Part shown: positions 1 through 9,473 of the stretch, piece by piece
Numbering within the stretch: position 1 is the stretch's first letter
Layout of the letters: the number at the start of each line of letters is the position of its first letter
Assembly (NCBI GenBank): GCA_002368355.1
Contig: AP018281.1
Coordinates: forward strand, 3,224,001 to 3,288,000
Direction: 5' to 3'
From: Chondrocystis sp. NIES-4102
Lineage (GTDB): Bacteria > Cyanobacteriota > Cyanobacteriia > Cyanobacteriales > Xenococcaceae
DNA: 64,000 nucleotides
Notes under the pieces: model-generated
Told to the model about the DNA's origin: nothing
Database searches by the model: none
What the model saw: only the letters and a program-made list of their open reading frames with translations
Program-made: the position numbers and the translations under genes

Positions 1-2
1 TT

Positions 3-650
3 TATTTACCACCCCCGCAACCTGTTTTGAACAAAGATATACGGATTAGTGGTGATGTTGAAATCCATCCCACCGCTTCTTTAGCACCAGGAGTAATATT
101 ACAGGCAGCACCAGATAGTCGTATTGTTATTGGTGCTGATGTCTGCATTGGTATGGGAGTTATTATTAATGCCTGTGGTGGCTTAATTGAAATTGACAAT
201 GGTGCAATTTTGGGGGCTGGGGTTTTAATTGTAGGAATAAGTAAAGTTGGTAATAATGCTTGTATTGGCACTTCAACAACTATATTTCAGTCAAATATTG
301 CAGCGATGACCGTTGTTGAACCTGGTTCAATTATTGGTGATGTTTCACGTAAAAATGATGACCAACAGCAGGATAAACAAGCTGATTTAAAAAGTAAAAA
401 TACCACTGAATACCAACAGAAAAATTATAGTTATAATCAATCAAATTCACATCAAGCAGAGGTTAGTCCGCCAAATCAGCAACAGCAGAAGTCTGTTGAC
501 AATCCTGCAAAAGAAAAAGTTAAAAAAGTAGAAACACCAGTTGAGCCGTTAATGGAAACTGAGAAAATTCCAGTAGTCGGACAATTTTATATTAATGAAT
601 TATTAATCACTTTATTTCCTCACAAGAAAAATAAAAATTCTGAGCCTTAA
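3..650 (+). CDS. ccmN: Carboxysome assembly protein CcmN (5' end outside window)
   Basis: CcmN links the CcmM core of a nascent beta-carboxysome to the CcmK shell. The frame is open to the window edge and reads YLPPPQPV before the first possible internal start, which matches the N-terminus of CcmN proteins, so the true start lies a few codons upstream. The first ~110 residues form a left-handed beta-helix of hexapeptide repeats (VILQAAPDSRIVIGADVCIG region). A low-complexity Gln/Lys/Asn linker follows (about residues 120-180). The last ~25 residues (PVVGQFYINELLITLFPHKK) form the short amphipathic encapsulation peptide typical of CcmN. The rest of the ccm operon is expected upstream; rbcL follows on the same strand. 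No terminator is visible between them. Confidence 0.9.
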   Translation, partial: YLPPPQPVLNKDIRISGDVEIHPTASLAPGVILQAAPDSRIVIGADVCIGMGVIINACGGLIEIDNGAILGAGVLIVGISKVGNNACIGTSTTIFQSNIAAMTVVEPGSIIGDVSRKNDDQQQDKQADLKSKNTTEYQQKNYSYNQSNSHQAEVSPPNQQQQKSVDNPAKEKVKKVETPVEPLMETEKIPVVGQFYINELLITLFPHKKNKNSEP

Positions 651-1290
651 AATAATGGGAAAATGGAATATTATTGGTATTAAAATTGTTTTATATAATG
701 GTGGTCAGAGTTGATGATCCACTAGTGTAATCTATAGTCTAACAGAAAGACAATATTTAATAAAAGTGTCTATTTGTAATTATTATAATTGTAACTTGAC
801 TAGCAATTACCTAGTTTGATGTTGCTAGATATAGCTAGATTAATATTATGCTGTAAAACCCCAAATTTAATGGGGAAAAGTTATTATATTTCGCTAAGTG
901 AATAATTAAGTAAATATACTTAGATTGACATTAGGAGTCATGGTTTAAAAAACATTTTAAATTAACATTATAAAAATAATATTAATAATTCTTAACCCAA
1001 ACTTAGTAGTGGGAAATATATATTAGTTTAGTTAATCATTTATAAAAAAGAATTAAATCAAAATCAAGAAAAAATATTTAATAGAAGGATTAACATTCAT
1101 GCTATGGTATTAAAATAGAAAATTGCAGAATAAAGTAGCTGATTGTGCTATTTGAAGCAACGTTTTTTTAAAAGACCGCAAAGATATCTTTCTAGTGATT
1201 TTTTTTAACGGTAATAGAGTCTGTATAGATTTGAGTGGCTCTATAAGAAAGTAAAAATTAAGCGTTTTAATTATGGAGGAATGACCAAAG
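651..1290. other. AT-rich leader between ccmN and rbcL
   Basis: This 640-bp stretch has no convincing gene. It should hold the rbcL promoter and a long 5' leader, as is usual for cyanobacterial rbcL. A small perfect stem-loop, CCCCA-AATTTAA-TGGGG, lies at 859-875. TTAACA (1090-1095) and TAAAAT (1111-1116) are a possible but badly spaced (15 bp) promoter pair, so I do not call a promoter. The ribosome binding site GGAGGA lies about 10 bases before the rbcL start codon. Confidence 0.5.
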
Positions 1291-2706
1291 ATGGCAACTA
1301 AGACAAGTGCTGGGTTTAAGGCTGGTGTACAGGATTATCGCCTAACTTATTACACCCCAGACTATACCCCCAAGGATACAGACCTATTGGCTTGTTTCCG
1401 TATGACTCCTCAGCCAGGTGTTCCAGCAGAAGAATGTGCTGCTGCTGTAGCTGCTGAATCATCTACTGGTACTTGGACAACAGTTTGGACTGATGGTTTA
1501 ACAGACCTAGATCGTTATAAAGGTCGTTGTTATGAAGTTGAACCAGTTCCTGGAGAAGACAATCAATATTTTTGTTTTGTAGCTTATCCTATGGACTTGT
1601 TTGAAGAGGGTTCTGTAACCAACATTCTTACTTCTTTAGTAGGTAACGTATTTGGTTTTAAAGCTCTACGTGCATTACGTCTAGAGGACATTCGTTTTCC
1701 TGTAGCTTTGCTAAAAACATTCCAAGGACCTCCACACGGTATTACTGTAGAAAGAGATTTACTAAACAAATATGGTCGTCCTTTATTAGGTTGTACTATT
1801 AAACCAAAATTAGGTTTATCAGCTAAAAACTACGGTCGTGCAGTTTATGAGTGTCTTCGTGGTGGTCTTGACTTCACTAAAGATGACGAAAACATTAACT
1901 CTCAACCTTTCATGCGTTGGCGCGATCGCTTCTTATTTGTACAAGAAGCAATTGAAAAATCTCAAGCAGAAACTAACGAAGTTAAAGGTCATTATCTTAA
2001 CGTAACTGCAGCTACCTGTGAAGAAATGTTAGAGCGTGCTAATTTTGCTAAAGAAATTGGTACTCCAATCGTTATGCACGATTTTCTAACTGGTGGATTT
2101 ACTGCCAACACTACTTTGGCTAAGTGGTGTCGCAAGAATGGTGTATTATTGCACATTCACCGCGCAATGCACGCTGTAATCGACCGTCAAAGAAATCATG
2201 GTATTCACTTCCGCGTATTAGCAAAATGTTTACGTTTGTCTGGTGGAGACCACTTACACTCTGGTACTGTTGTAGGTAAATTAGAAGGGGAAAGAGACAT
2301 TACCCTTGGTTTCGTAGACCAAATGCGCGAAGATTATGTAGAAGAAGATCGTTCTCGTGGTAATTTCTTCACTCAAGATTGGGCTTCTCTTCCTGGTGTA
2401 ATGCCTGTTGCTTCTGGTGGTATCCACGTATGGCATATGCCTGCTCTAGTAGAGATTTTCGGTGATGATTCTTGTTTACAGTTTGGTGGTGGTACTTTAG
2501 GACACCCTTGGGGTAATGCGCCTGGTGCAACTGCTAACCGTGTAGCTTTAGAAGCTTGTATCCAAGCTCGTAACGAAGGTCGTTCTTTGGCTCGTGAAGG
2601 TAACGATGTAATTCGTGAAGCTTGCCGTTGGAGTCCTGAGTTGGCAGCAGCTTGTGAACTTTGGAAAGAAATTAAATTTGAGTTCGACGCTGTAGATACT
2701 CTCTAA
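1291..2706 (+). CDS. rbcL: RuBisCO large subunit, form IB
   Basis: This is the catalytic large subunit of ribulose-1,5-bisphosphate carboxylase/oxygenase, which fixes CO2 in the carboxysome. It is 471 aa, the normal length. The active site is intact: the loop TIKPKLGLS gives Lys171 and Lys173; [11 protein letters not shown] gives the carbamylated Lys197 with Asp199 and Glu200 (spinach 175, 177, 201, 203, 204). The His of HIHRAMHA, the loop 6 Lys in GKLEGER and the phosphate-binding [10 protein letters not shown] are also present. The start is supported by GGAGGA just upstream. It heads an rbcL-rbcX-rbcS operon directly after ccmN, so shell-assembly and enzyme genes sit together. The sequence is closest in memory to Synechocystis-type proteins. 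Confidence 0.98.
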   Translation: MATKTSAGFKAGVQDYRLTYYTPDYTPKDTDLLACFRMTPQPGVPAEECAAAVAAESSTGTWTTVWTDGLTDLDRYKGRCYEVEPVPGEDNQYFCFVAYPMDLFEEGSVTNILTSLVGNVFGFKALRALRLEDIRFPVALLKTFQGPPHGITVERDLLNKYGRPLLGCTIKPKLGLSAKNYGRAVYECLRGGLDFTKDDENINSQPFMRWRDRFLFVQEAIEKSQAETNEVKGHYLNVTAATCEEMLERANFAKEIGTPIVMHDFLTGGFTANTTLAKWCRKNGVLLHIHRAMHAVIDRQRNHGIHFRVLAKCLRLSGGDHLHSGTVVGKLEGERDITLGFVDQMREDYVEEDRSRGNFFTQDWASLPGVMPVASGGIHVWHMPALVEIFGDDSCLQFGGGTLGHPWGNAPGATANRVALEACIQARNEGRSLAREGNDVIREACRWSPELAAACELWKEIKFEFDAVDTL

Positions 2707-2746
2707 GGAACGAGAATAGTTATCTTTAAACAGTTAATAATTTAAG

Positions 2747-2800
2747 TCTGGGATTTTATAAATCAGGGTTTTAAACCAATATCCAATTTATAATCCCAGA
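2747..2800 (+). promoter_or_regulatory. Intercistronic stem-loop between rbcL and rbcX
   Basis: The arms TCTGGGATTTTATAAAT (2747-2763) and ATTTATAATCCCAGA (2786-2800) pair over 15 bp with a two-base bulge. Inside the loop a smaller hairpin GGTTT/AAACC is possible. There is no T-run after it, so it is not a classical terminator. It probably stabilises the rbcL mRNA 3' end or sets the ratio of rbcL to rbcX-rbcS transcript. Function is inferred from position and structure. Confidence 0.65.
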
Positions 2801-2818
2801 ATAACTTTCCTCAATTCA

Positions 2819-3232
2819 ATGCAACCCAAAGATATTGCCCAAGATACAGCTAAAGTTGTCCAAAATTATCTAACTTATAAAGCGGTAATGATAGTAATTG
2901 AGCAACTGGGAGAAACTAATCCAGGAGAAGCTATTTGGTTAAGGCAATATTCTTCAGGTGGAAAATTGCGAGATGCAGAAGCCTACATTGAAGAGCTAAT
3001 GTCTGAGCATAGAGGAAAAGAGTTAGCCTTGCGTATAATGATCGTCCGCGACAGTATAGCAGAGCAGACTTTAGAATTTTTACCAGAAATGGTTACTTCT
3101 GGATTAAAACAAGATAATTTAACCCATCGTCGCCATCTTTTGGAACGTCTTACCCGATCGCCTAATGAAACCGAAACTTCTGATTTAGATGTCTCGCAGG
3201 TGGAATCGGAAACCGAAGAATCTTCTGATTAA
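2819..3232 (+). CDS. rbcX: RuBisCO assembly chaperone RbcX
   Basis: RbcX is a homodimeric, all-helical chaperone that clamps the C-terminal tail of RbcL and promotes assembly of the RbcL8 core before RbcS binds. The 137-aa product is of family length. The helical body spans about residues 1-115 and includes the conserved [14 protein letters not shown] and [13 protein letters not shown] segments that line the peptide-binding groove. The acidic Glu/Ser-rich tail (about 116-137) is variable in the family. It lies between rbcL and rbcS with 26 bp to rbcS, the standard cyanobacterial order. Confidence 0.96.
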   Translation: MQPKDIAQDTAKVVQNYLTYKAVMIVIEQLGETNPGEAIWLRQYSSGGKLRDAEAYIEELMSEHRGKELALRIMIVRDSIAEQTLEFLPEMVTSGLKQDNLTHRRHLLERLTRSPNETETSDLDVSQVESETEESSD

Positions 3233-3258
3233 AACCAAAACATACAGAAATACACACC

Positions 3259-3594
3259 ATGAAAACATTATCAAAAGAACGTCGTTACGAAACTCTTTCA
3301 TATTTACCCCCTTTAACAGATCAGCAAATCGCTAAACAGATCGATTATATGATCGCTCAAGGTTATATTCCTGGTGTAGAATTTGAAAAAGATCCTACTC
3401 CAGATCTACACCACTGGACTTTATGGAAATTACCTCTATTCTCTGCTCGTAGTTCTCAAGAGGTATTAAATGAAGTGCGTGAGTGTCGTTCTGAATATTC
3501 TGATTGCTATATTCGTGTAGTTGGATTTGACAACATTAAACAATGTCAAACTGTTAGTTTTATTGTTTATAAACCAAATCAAAACCGCTACTAA
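3259..3594 (+). CDS. rbcS: RuBisCO small subunit
   Basis: This is the 111-aa small subunit that caps the RbcL octamer at both ends to form L8S8. The conserved core is visible: the N-terminal [21 protein letters not shown] segment, the IPGVEFE and [11 protein letters not shown] strands, and the C-terminal [21 protein letters not shown]. Length is typical of cyanobacteria, which lack the longer plant N-terminal presequence. It closes the rbcLXS operon; a strong terminator follows 52 bp after the stop. Confidence 0.98.
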   Translation: MKTLSKERRYETLSYLPPLTDQQIAKQIDYMIAQGYIPGVEFEKDPTPDLHHWTLWKLPLFSARSSQEVLNEVRECRSEYSDCYIRVVGFDNIKQCQTVSFIVYKPNQNRY

Positions 3595-3646
3595 ATAATA
3601 TCTTGGTTGATTTAGTTAGCTGATTTATTCATACTAAAAACAAAAT

Positions 3647-3691
3647 AAGAGGATGAAATAAGAAAGTTATTCTTACGCCATCCTCTTTTTT
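3647..3691 (+). terminator. Rho-independent terminator of rbcLXS
   Basis: AAGAGGATG (3647-3655) pairs with CATCCTCTT (3679-3687), with a second inner stem TAAGAA/TTCTTA, and a T-run follows directly. It is the end of the RuBisCO operon. Confidence 0.9.
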
Positions 3692-3780
3692 AATGTACAC
3701 AATTTTTAATTAAACTTAATTATCTATTGGCTGATCATGTAATAATTATTTTCTATCATATAGCCAACAAAAAACTAACT

Positions 3781-4551
3781 ATGCTTGCCAAAAGAATATT
3801 ACCTTGTCTTGATGTTAATGCAGGGAGAGTAGTTAAAGGGGTAAATTTTGTTGACCTTCAAGATGCAGGAGATCCTGTTGAATTAGCTAAAGTTTATAAT
3901 GATGCAGGAGCAGATGAATTAGTCTTTTTAGATATTACTGCAACTCATGAAGATCGAGGCACAATAGTAGATGTAGTCTATCGGACAGCAGAACAGGTTT
4001 TTATCCCACTAACAGTAGGTGGTGGAATTCAATCATTAGATAATATAAAAGTTTTGTTGCGAGCAGGGGCAGATAAAGTTAGTATAAATTCGGCTGCTGT
4101 TCGATCGCCAGATTTAATTAATCGTGCTAGCGATCGCTTTGGTAAACAATGTATTGTTGTAGCTATTGATGCTCGTAGACGGGAAACTCCAGATAATCCA
4201 GGGTGGGATGTTTATGTGCGTGGAGGCAGACAAAACACAGGTATAGACGCGATCGCTTGGGCCCAAGAAATGGCAAAGCGAGGTGCAGGAGAGTTATTAG
4301 TAACTAGTATGGACGCTGATGGCACAAAAGCAGGTTATGACTTAGAACTGACTCGTACCATCGCACAACAAGTAGAAATTCCTGTAATTGCTTCTGGAGG
4401 TGCTGGTAACTGTCAACATATATATGAAGCCTTCGCCGACGGGAAAGCAGAAGCTGCTCTTTTAGCATCCTTATTACATTTTGGTCAATTGAGTGTGCGC
4501 GAAATAAAAACCTATCTTCACCAACGTCATGTTCCTGTGAGAATTGTTTAA
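3781..4551 (+). CDS. hisF: Imidazole glycerol phosphate synthase, cyclase subunit HisF
   Basis: HisF is a (beta/alpha)8 barrel that uses ammonia from HisH to convert PRFAR into imidazole glycerol phosphate and AICAR, in histidine biosynthesis. From the ATG at 3781 the product is 256 aa, exactly the family length; an in-frame TTG at 3727 would add 18 residues with no family counterpart. Catalytic Asp11 ([10 protein letters not shown]) and Asp130 (VVAIDARR) are present, as are the phosphate-binding loops GGGIQ and ASGGAGN. No strong ribosome binding site is seen. It follows the rbcS terminator and is probably transcribed alone. Confidence 0.96.
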   Translation: MLAKRILPCLDVNAGRVVKGVNFVDLQDAGDPVELAKVYNDAGADELVFLDITATHEDRGTIVDVVYRTAEQVFIPLTVGGGIQSLDNIKVLLRAGADKVSINSAAVRSPDLINRASDRFGKQCIVVAIDARRRETPDNPGWDVYVRGGRQNTGIDAIAWAQEMAKRGAGELLVTSMDADGTKAGYDLELTRTIAQQVEIPVIASGGAGNCQHIYEAFADGKAEAALLASLLHFGQLSVREIKTYLHQRHVPVRIV

Positions 4552-4631
4552 TAAAGTTTAAAAATTACAAATCCTTCCCAAGACTTAAAAATTGTGTATT
4601 AAAATGAATTAGTATTTACAATTCGTAAAAA

Positions 4632-4814
4632 ATGCTGATTCCAATTCTCATATTTGATGTTGCTTTAGTAGCATGGTCGCTGCATTTAATGCAGTCAGCT
4701 TTGGATCGGCAAGAGTTTTCCCTGATGCTTGCTGGAACATTAGTTGCTGCTTCTGCTGCTGCGATGCTTGTAGTTTATTTTCTGATCAATAATTGTTTAA
4801 GTCATTTAAGCTGA
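4632..4814 (+). CDS. Small two-helix membrane protein, unknown function
   Basis: This 60-aa protein has two hydrophobic segments (about residues 2-19 and 30-53) joined by a short polar loop with an Asp-Arg-Gln-Glu stretch, so it should be an integral membrane hairpin. I do not recognise a family. It lies 80 bp after hisF and just before tRNA-Ala on the same strand. The hydrophobic pattern and lack of stop codons make it a likely real gene; no function can be read from it. It does not match the small photosystem or cytochrome b6f subunits I know. Confidence 0.55.
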   Translation: MLIPILIFDVALVAWSLHLMQSALDRQEFSLMLAGTLVAASAAAMLVVYFLINNCLSHLS

Positions 4815-4866
4815 GATTAAACACATTCAACTCAGTCGGTTGTTGTGGTAATATTATTTAAGTGTC

Positions 4867-4939
4867 GGGGCATTAGCTCAGTTGGTAGAGTGCTTGCATG
4901 GCATGCAAGATGTCAGCGGTTCAAGTCCGCTATGCTCCA
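4867..4939 (+). tRNA. tRNA-Ala (GGC)
   Basis: A full 73-nt cloverleaf folds here. The acceptor GGGGCAT pairs with ATGCTCC (one G-U). The anticodon arm is CTTGC-ATGGCAT-GCAAG with anticodon GGC, and the T arm is AGCGG-TTCAAGT-CCGCT. The discriminator is A and the CCA end is not encoded. Confidence 0.96.
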
Positions 4940-5299
4940 CTTCAGTTAAATCTTTATTATATAAGTCTTAGAGGCTTGCCTATATCTTTTGATTAACGGT
5001 AGTTGTTAAAGTTTAAATCTGCTTCTACCTAAAGTGCGATCGCCGAGGCGTGGGCTATACCCAATCGCGCTTAATAATAATTACTCAAATTTTGATATTT
5101 AATGAATTGATACCCAAACAAGCATTTATTATATTGCTTGTTAACCATCTCCCAATTATTAAGATTAATTTAGAGATATTTTAAGAAAACTATTAGGCGC
5201 AATTAAACTAAAATCAGCATAAGAGCTTTTTGGCAATGAAAAATGGCTCGATCTCAAAACCAAATAATCTTTGAGATCATAACCATAGAGTAATTGTGT
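4940..5299. other. Gene-free stretch with a palindromic HIP1-containing element
   Basis: There is no gene between tRNA-Ala and the next coding region. It contains a GC-rich palindromic element at 5032-5072 in otherwise AT-rich DNA: AAGTGCGAT (5032-5040) pairs with ATCGCGCTT (5064-5072), with inner short stems CGCC/GGCG and GGG/CCC. It resembles the small mobile hairpin repeats common in cyanobacterial spacers. Confidence 0.5.
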
Positions 5300-6493
5300 C
5301 TAATCTAATTCAAAATTAATTTCAGATTTATTAAAGGGTAGATTATTATTAATTGCGCTGATTTCCTCTTGTTCCATACGGTTAACTTCGCCGATATAAT
5401 TGTTTAATATTCTGGTCATGCGTGGATTATAAAAGCGATGCAAACTATAATTAGCCGTTGCTGGAAATCCACGTCTTTTTTTGTGGCTACCTCCAGCCCC
5501 AGGATCGTACATTTGAATACCATTGGCGATCGCCCATTCAATCGGCTTATAGTAGCAAGTTTCAAAATGTAGGCAATCATATTCCTTTTGGCAACCCCAA
5601 TAACGTCCGTATAACTTTTGATCTTTGTTGATACAAAAAGATAAGCCAACAGGATGGCGATCATCTTTCTCAGTGTAGGCTACCACCAGTAAAACGCGAT
5701 CGCTATAGTTAGGATAAAGCTGTTCAAAAAATTGACGAGTTAAATATTTACTACCCCAATAAAATTTATCGCAGGTACTACTATAAAACCGATAAATATC
5801 CGTATATAAATGGCGAGGAATTTCTGAACCTACAAAGGTTTTAGTATATAAACCAGCTTTAGTAACCGCTTGTCTTTCGCGCTTAATATTTTTACGCTGA
5901 TTACTGTTAAACATAGTCAAATAATCATCAAAACTATTGAAATTGCGATTTGACCAAATATAACCATGATGTAGCCAGCTTTTAAAACCATGACGTTCCA
6001 TAACTACTCGCCAGTCTGGATCAACAAATAAAAAATTACAACCAGAAAGACGATTGCGATTACAAAAATTATCAATGGCTGCGATCATCATTTCCGTAAT
6101 CATCTCCTCATCTTCTCCCTCGGCTATTAAAAAACGGTATCCTACAGCAGGGGTAAAAGGAGTCATACCTAATAATTTAGGATAATATGCTACTCCCAAA
6201 CGATAGGATAAATCTGCCCACTGATGATCAAAGACAAATTCACCATAGCTATGTCCTTTAATATATAAAGGGGCTGCACCTACTAATTGACTATTGCGCC
6301 ATACAGTTAGATGACAAGGTTGCCAACCATTGCGCGCGGTAGCACTACCAGATATTTCAATATTGTTAAGCCATTCCCATTCTAAAAAGGGTGTCTCTTG
6401 AGATTTTGCCAACTCATCCCAATGTGGTTGAGGAATTTCGGCAATGTTAGATATCCAAGATAAAGAATATTGAGGTTTGATTTGCTCAACCAT
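5300..6493 (-). CDS. GNAT/FemAB-like acyltransferase family protein (DUF482/COG3146 type)
   Basis: The 397-aa product resembles the FemAB-like GNAT-fold proteins of COG3146, whose substrate is not established. Recognisable parts are the N-terminal block with TPFLEWEWLNNIE, the middle FVFDHQWADLSYRLG region, and the C-terminal block with FYSSTCDKFYWG, GRYWGC and YDPGAGGSHKKRRGF, which are family hallmarks. The fold would be a double GNAT domain without membrane segments, so a cytoplasmic enzyme. The gene stands alone on the minus strand, divergent from the HyuA-type gene. I am fairly sure of the family but not of the reaction. Confidence 0.8.
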   Translation of the reverse strand: MVEQIKPQYSLSWISNIAEIPQPHWDELAKSQETPFLEWEWLNNIEISGSATARNGWQPCHLTVWRNSQLVGAAPLYIKGHSYGEFVFDHQWADLSYRLGVAYYPKLLGMTPFTPAVGYRFLIAEGEDEEMITEMMIAAIDNFCNRNRLSGCNFLFVDPDWRVVMERHGFKSWLHHGYIWSNRNFNSFDDYLTMFNSNQRKNIKRERQAVTKAGLYTKTFVGSEIPRHLYTDIYRFYSSTCDKFYWGSKYLTRQFFEQLYPNYSDRVLLVVAYTEKDDRHPVGLSFCINKDQKLYGRYWGCQKEYDCLHFETCYYKPIEWAIANGIQMYDPGAGGSHKKRRGFPATANYSLHRFYNPRMTRILNNYIGEVNRMEQEEISAINNNLPFNKSEINFELD

Positions 6494-6690
6494 AATGGTG
6501 TATTTATGACTAAAATATTGAGATTTGATTAGATATACTTGTATTTAGCCTAATAAATCTCGTTGAAGATTGCAGACAAATTCGGCTCTTTCTTAGATCA
6601 AGTGCGATAAATAGAATATCGCTCTAGTTTCTTGCTACAGTAACTGGTTAAATAGCAAAGCAAAAAATAGAATTTAAGACATTTTAATCA

Positions 6691-8742
6691 ATGACTGTTT
6701 CTCGTTGGCAATTTTGGATCGATCGCGGTGGAACATTTACTGATATTGTTGCCCAAGACCCTACAGGTTCAATATTAGTACATAAATTATTATCTGAAAA
6801 TCCAGAACAATATGAAGATGCAGCCCTTCAAGGAATTAGGGATGTAATGGGGATAGAAAAACAACACCCTATTCCCACTAGTGAAATAGAAGTAATCAAA
6901 ATGGGTACAACAGTAGCTACAAATGCGTTGCTGGAAAGAAAAGGCGATCGCACTGTTTTAGCTATTACTAAAGGATTTAAAGACGCGCTAAGAATTGGAT
7001 ATCAAAATCGTCCTGATATTTTTGCCTTAGAAATTATTTTACCAACCCTACTTTATGAAGAAGTAGTAGAAATTGTTGAACGTTATGATGCTAAGGGTAA
7101 AGAATTAATTCCTGTAGATGTTTTTCAAACTCGCAAATCTCTTCAGGCTGCATACGATTTAGGTATCCGTAGTTGCGCTATAGTTTTAATGCACAGTTAC
7201 TCTTATCCGCAACATGAATTAATAGTAGCAGCGATCGCCAAAGAAATAGGTTTTACTCAAATTTCCATCTCTCATCAAGTTAGTCCTCTAATTAAATTTA
7301 TTAGTCGAGGCGATACTACTGTTGTGGATGCTTATCTCTCACCTGTTTTACGTCGTTATGTTGAACAGTTTACACGGAATTTATTTACTCAAACCAAGCA
7401 TAATCATCAACCAGCAACCACCAAAATCATGTTTATGCAGTCGAATGGAGGGCTGGTAAACGCTGATAGATTTCAAGGTAAGGATAGCATTCTTTCTGGG
7501 CCTGCGGGGGGAATTGTGGGCGCAGTAAAAACCTGTAGTTTAGCTGGCTTTGAGCAAATTATAGCCTTTGATATGGGAGGAACATCTACCGATGTCAGTC
7601 ATTATCGCGGAGAATATGAACGCAGTTTAGAAACCGTAGTAGCAGGAGTGAGAATGCGATCGCCGATGATGGCAATTCATACGGTAGCTGCTGGGGGAGG
7701 GTCAATCTTACATTTCGATGGTAATCGCTATCGCGTCGGCCCAGACTCGGCTGGGGCTAATCCTGGGGCTGCTGCTTATGGTCGTGGAGGCGATTTAACT
7801 GTTACAGATTGTAATGTTATGGTGGGTAAATTGCAACCTGAGTTTTTCCCCAAAGTATTCGGAATTAATGCTGATGCGCCTCTTAATCAAGCAATTGTAG
7901 CAGAAAAATTTCAAGCTCTAGCAGCCAAAATTCAAGATGGCAAAACCCTTGAACAAATTGCTGTAGGTTTTTTAGCGATCGCTGTGGAAAATATGGCAAA
8001 TGCTATTAAGAAAATTTCTTTACAAAAAGGATATGACATTAGTAATTATACCCTCTGTTGCTTTGGTGGTGCTGGAGGACAACACGCCTGTATGATTGCT
8101 GATGTTTTAGGAATGAAGCGTATTTTTATTCATCCTTACGCTGGGGTTTTATCGGCTTATGGTATTGGTTTGGCAGATATTCGCATTCTTAAGGAAAGAT
8201 CTATTGAGAAGCCATTAATAGCACCATTAATTGATGATTTGCTATCTATCTTTGAGGAATTAACCACTCAAGCCCAAACAGAATTAAATCAGCAAATAAC
8301 TACAGTTAAAGAAGTTAAAATTATTCAAAAAGTTTATCTTAAATACAGTGGGACAGATTTTAGTTTAAGTGTTAATTTCGCTACTGTTGAATCTATGCAG
8401 TTACAATTTGAACAACAATATCTACAGCGATATGGTTTTGTAGTTCCAGCTAAAGATTTAGTCGTAGAAACTTTGACCCTAGAATTAATTTATCCTACTG
8501 CAACCCCCGACCAACCAAAGATTAATACCCAACATAATTCTGCACCACAACCTATCACGAAAGTTAATATGTATACTGCCAATGCCTGGCATCAAACCCC
8601 CGTATATCAAAGAAATACCTTACGCCCAGGAGATATAATTAATGCCCCTGCTATAATTATCGAACCTACAGGGACTAATATTATCGAACCTGGTTGGCAA
8701 GCAACTATCAATGAGCGTCTTGATTTAATTATTACCAAATAG
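6691..8742 (+). CDS. Hydantoinase/5-oxoprolinase A-type subunit (HyuA)
   Basis: This 683-aa protein is the ATP-binding A half of the hydantoinase/5-oxoprolinase family, which opens the lactam ring of 5-oxoproline or hydantoins at the cost of ATP. It shows the N-terminal IDRGGTFTDIVA phosphate loop (about residues 11-22), MGTTVATNALLERKG, the second ASKHA-type loop DMGGTSTDVSHYRGEYE near residue 300 and GGAGGQHACMIADVLG near residue 460. The length fits HyuA alone; fused oxoprolinases are about 1,200 aa. No B-type subunit follows: the next gene is an unrelated 119-aa protein. The partner is presumably elsewhere. Substrate cannot be decided from sequence. Confidence 0.85.
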   Translation: MTVSRWQFWIDRGGTFTDIVAQDPTGSILVHKLLSENPEQYEDAALQGIRDVMGIEKQHPIPTSEIEVIKMGTTVATNALLERKGDRTVLAITKGFKDALRIGYQNRPDIFALEIILPTLLYEEVVEIVERYDAKGKELIPVDVFQTRKSLQAAYDLGIRSCAIVLMHSYSYPQHELIVAAIAKEIGFTQISISHQVSPLIKFISRGDTTVVDAYLSPVLRRYVEQFTRNLFTQTKHNHQPATTKIMFMQSNGGLVNADRFQGKDSILSGPAGGIVGAVKTCSLAGFEQIIAFDMGGTSTDVSHYRGEYERSLETVVAGVRMRSPMMAIHTVAAGGGSILHFDGNRYRVGPDSAGANPGAAAYGRGGDLTVTDCNVMVGKLQPEFFPKVFGINADAPLNQAIVAEKFQALAAKIQDGKTLEQIAVGFLAIAVENMANAIKKISLQKGYDISNYTLCCFGGAGGQHACMIADVLGMKRIFIHPYAGVLSAYGIGLADIRILKERSIEKPLIAPLIDDLLSIFEELTTQAQTELNQQITTVKEVKIIQKVYLKYSGTDFSLSVNFATVESMQLQFEQQYLQRYGFVVPAKDLVVETLTLELIYPTATPDQPKINTQHNSAPQPITKVNMYTANAWHQTPVYQRNTLRPGDIINAPAIIIEPTGTNIIEPGWQATINERLDLIITK

Positions 8743-8961
8743 TTTATTTTTAAATAAGCTATTTAATTGCACCAATTCGTTACTATTAGATTGTGCTTTT
8801 TTAGAGTTTATTAATCAACAAAAATAGCAAAAAAACAAGGGTGGAAACTTCTCTATTAATTACGTGAAAACTATAATCTCTATATTAGAAAAATTATTTA
8901 AAATAATAATAACGCAACGGAGAAAATAAATTTATAATTTAACCTAGTAGTTATCCATTTT

Positions 8962-9321
8962 ATGAAAATACAATCATCAGTATTAGTTCCTCTCGGTTTT
9001 GGCAAATATGTTCGTAGCGATCGCGTAACTGCTTTAGTTCCCATCGAAGATGATCGAGGTTCTGGAAGACGTACTTATGTATATTTAGAGGATGAAGGTA
9101 CTCCTTTAGTTGCGTCTCGTTCTGAAGCAACTATTTTGAGAGATATTGTACAAGAACCAAAAGAAGTTACACAGTCTCGTCAACAACAAGAAATTTTACG
9201 TGATTTGCTTAGTGATTTAAGTCAAATTAATGGCACTGTACGTCGTATTAGCCGTGATGAAGGAGGCTTGGATTTAGATCGCTTAGAACAACGTATTCGT
9301 CAGGTAATTGAAGAAGATTAA
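8962..9321 (+). CDS. RemA/DUF370-like small protein, conserved in cyanobacteria
   Basis: The 119-aa product has an N-terminal half (residues 1-60: VPLGFGKYVRSDRVTALVPI, then RRTYVYLEDEGTPLVASRSE) that resembles the RemA/DUF370 fold, in which a GRRT-type turn precedes a strand and a conserved final helix. RemA of Bacillus is a DNA-binding ring-forming regulator of matrix genes. The C-terminal half (about 65-119) is charged and helical, with a Gln/Arg-rich stretch, and is absent from RemA. The similarity is judged by eye and may be only partial. A terminator follows directly, so it is a single-gene unit. Confidence 0.5.
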   Translation: MKIQSSVLVPLGFGKYVRSDRVTALVPIEDDRGSGRRTYVYLEDEGTPLVASRSEATILRDIVQEPKEVTQSRQQQEILRDLLSDLSQINGTVRRISRDEGGLDLDRLEQRIRQVIEED

Positions 9322-9350
9322 AATACTAAAAGATTAATTTATTTTCATGG

Positions 9351-9389
9351 GCGATCAATTGCTAAAGGGCGAGCGATCGCTTTTTTTTT
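9351..9389 (+). terminator. Terminator built on a HIP1 palindrome
   Basis: GCGATC (9351-9356) can pair with the GATCGC of the AGCGATCGC octamer (9375-9380); AGCGATCGCT is also self-complementary. A run of nine T follows at once. Confidence 0.7.
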
Positions 9390-9473
9390 CGTAATTAACT
9401 ATAAAAATAATTTTGATTTTATGTCAAGATAATTTAAATTAAAGCCTGCGTCTCAACTTTATTAAATTTTTAA

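Noticed and set aside
1090-1116. Sigma-70 promoter of rbcL (TTAACA/TAAAAT)
   Set aside because: The spacer is only 15 bp and the boxes are weak in very AT-rich DNA.
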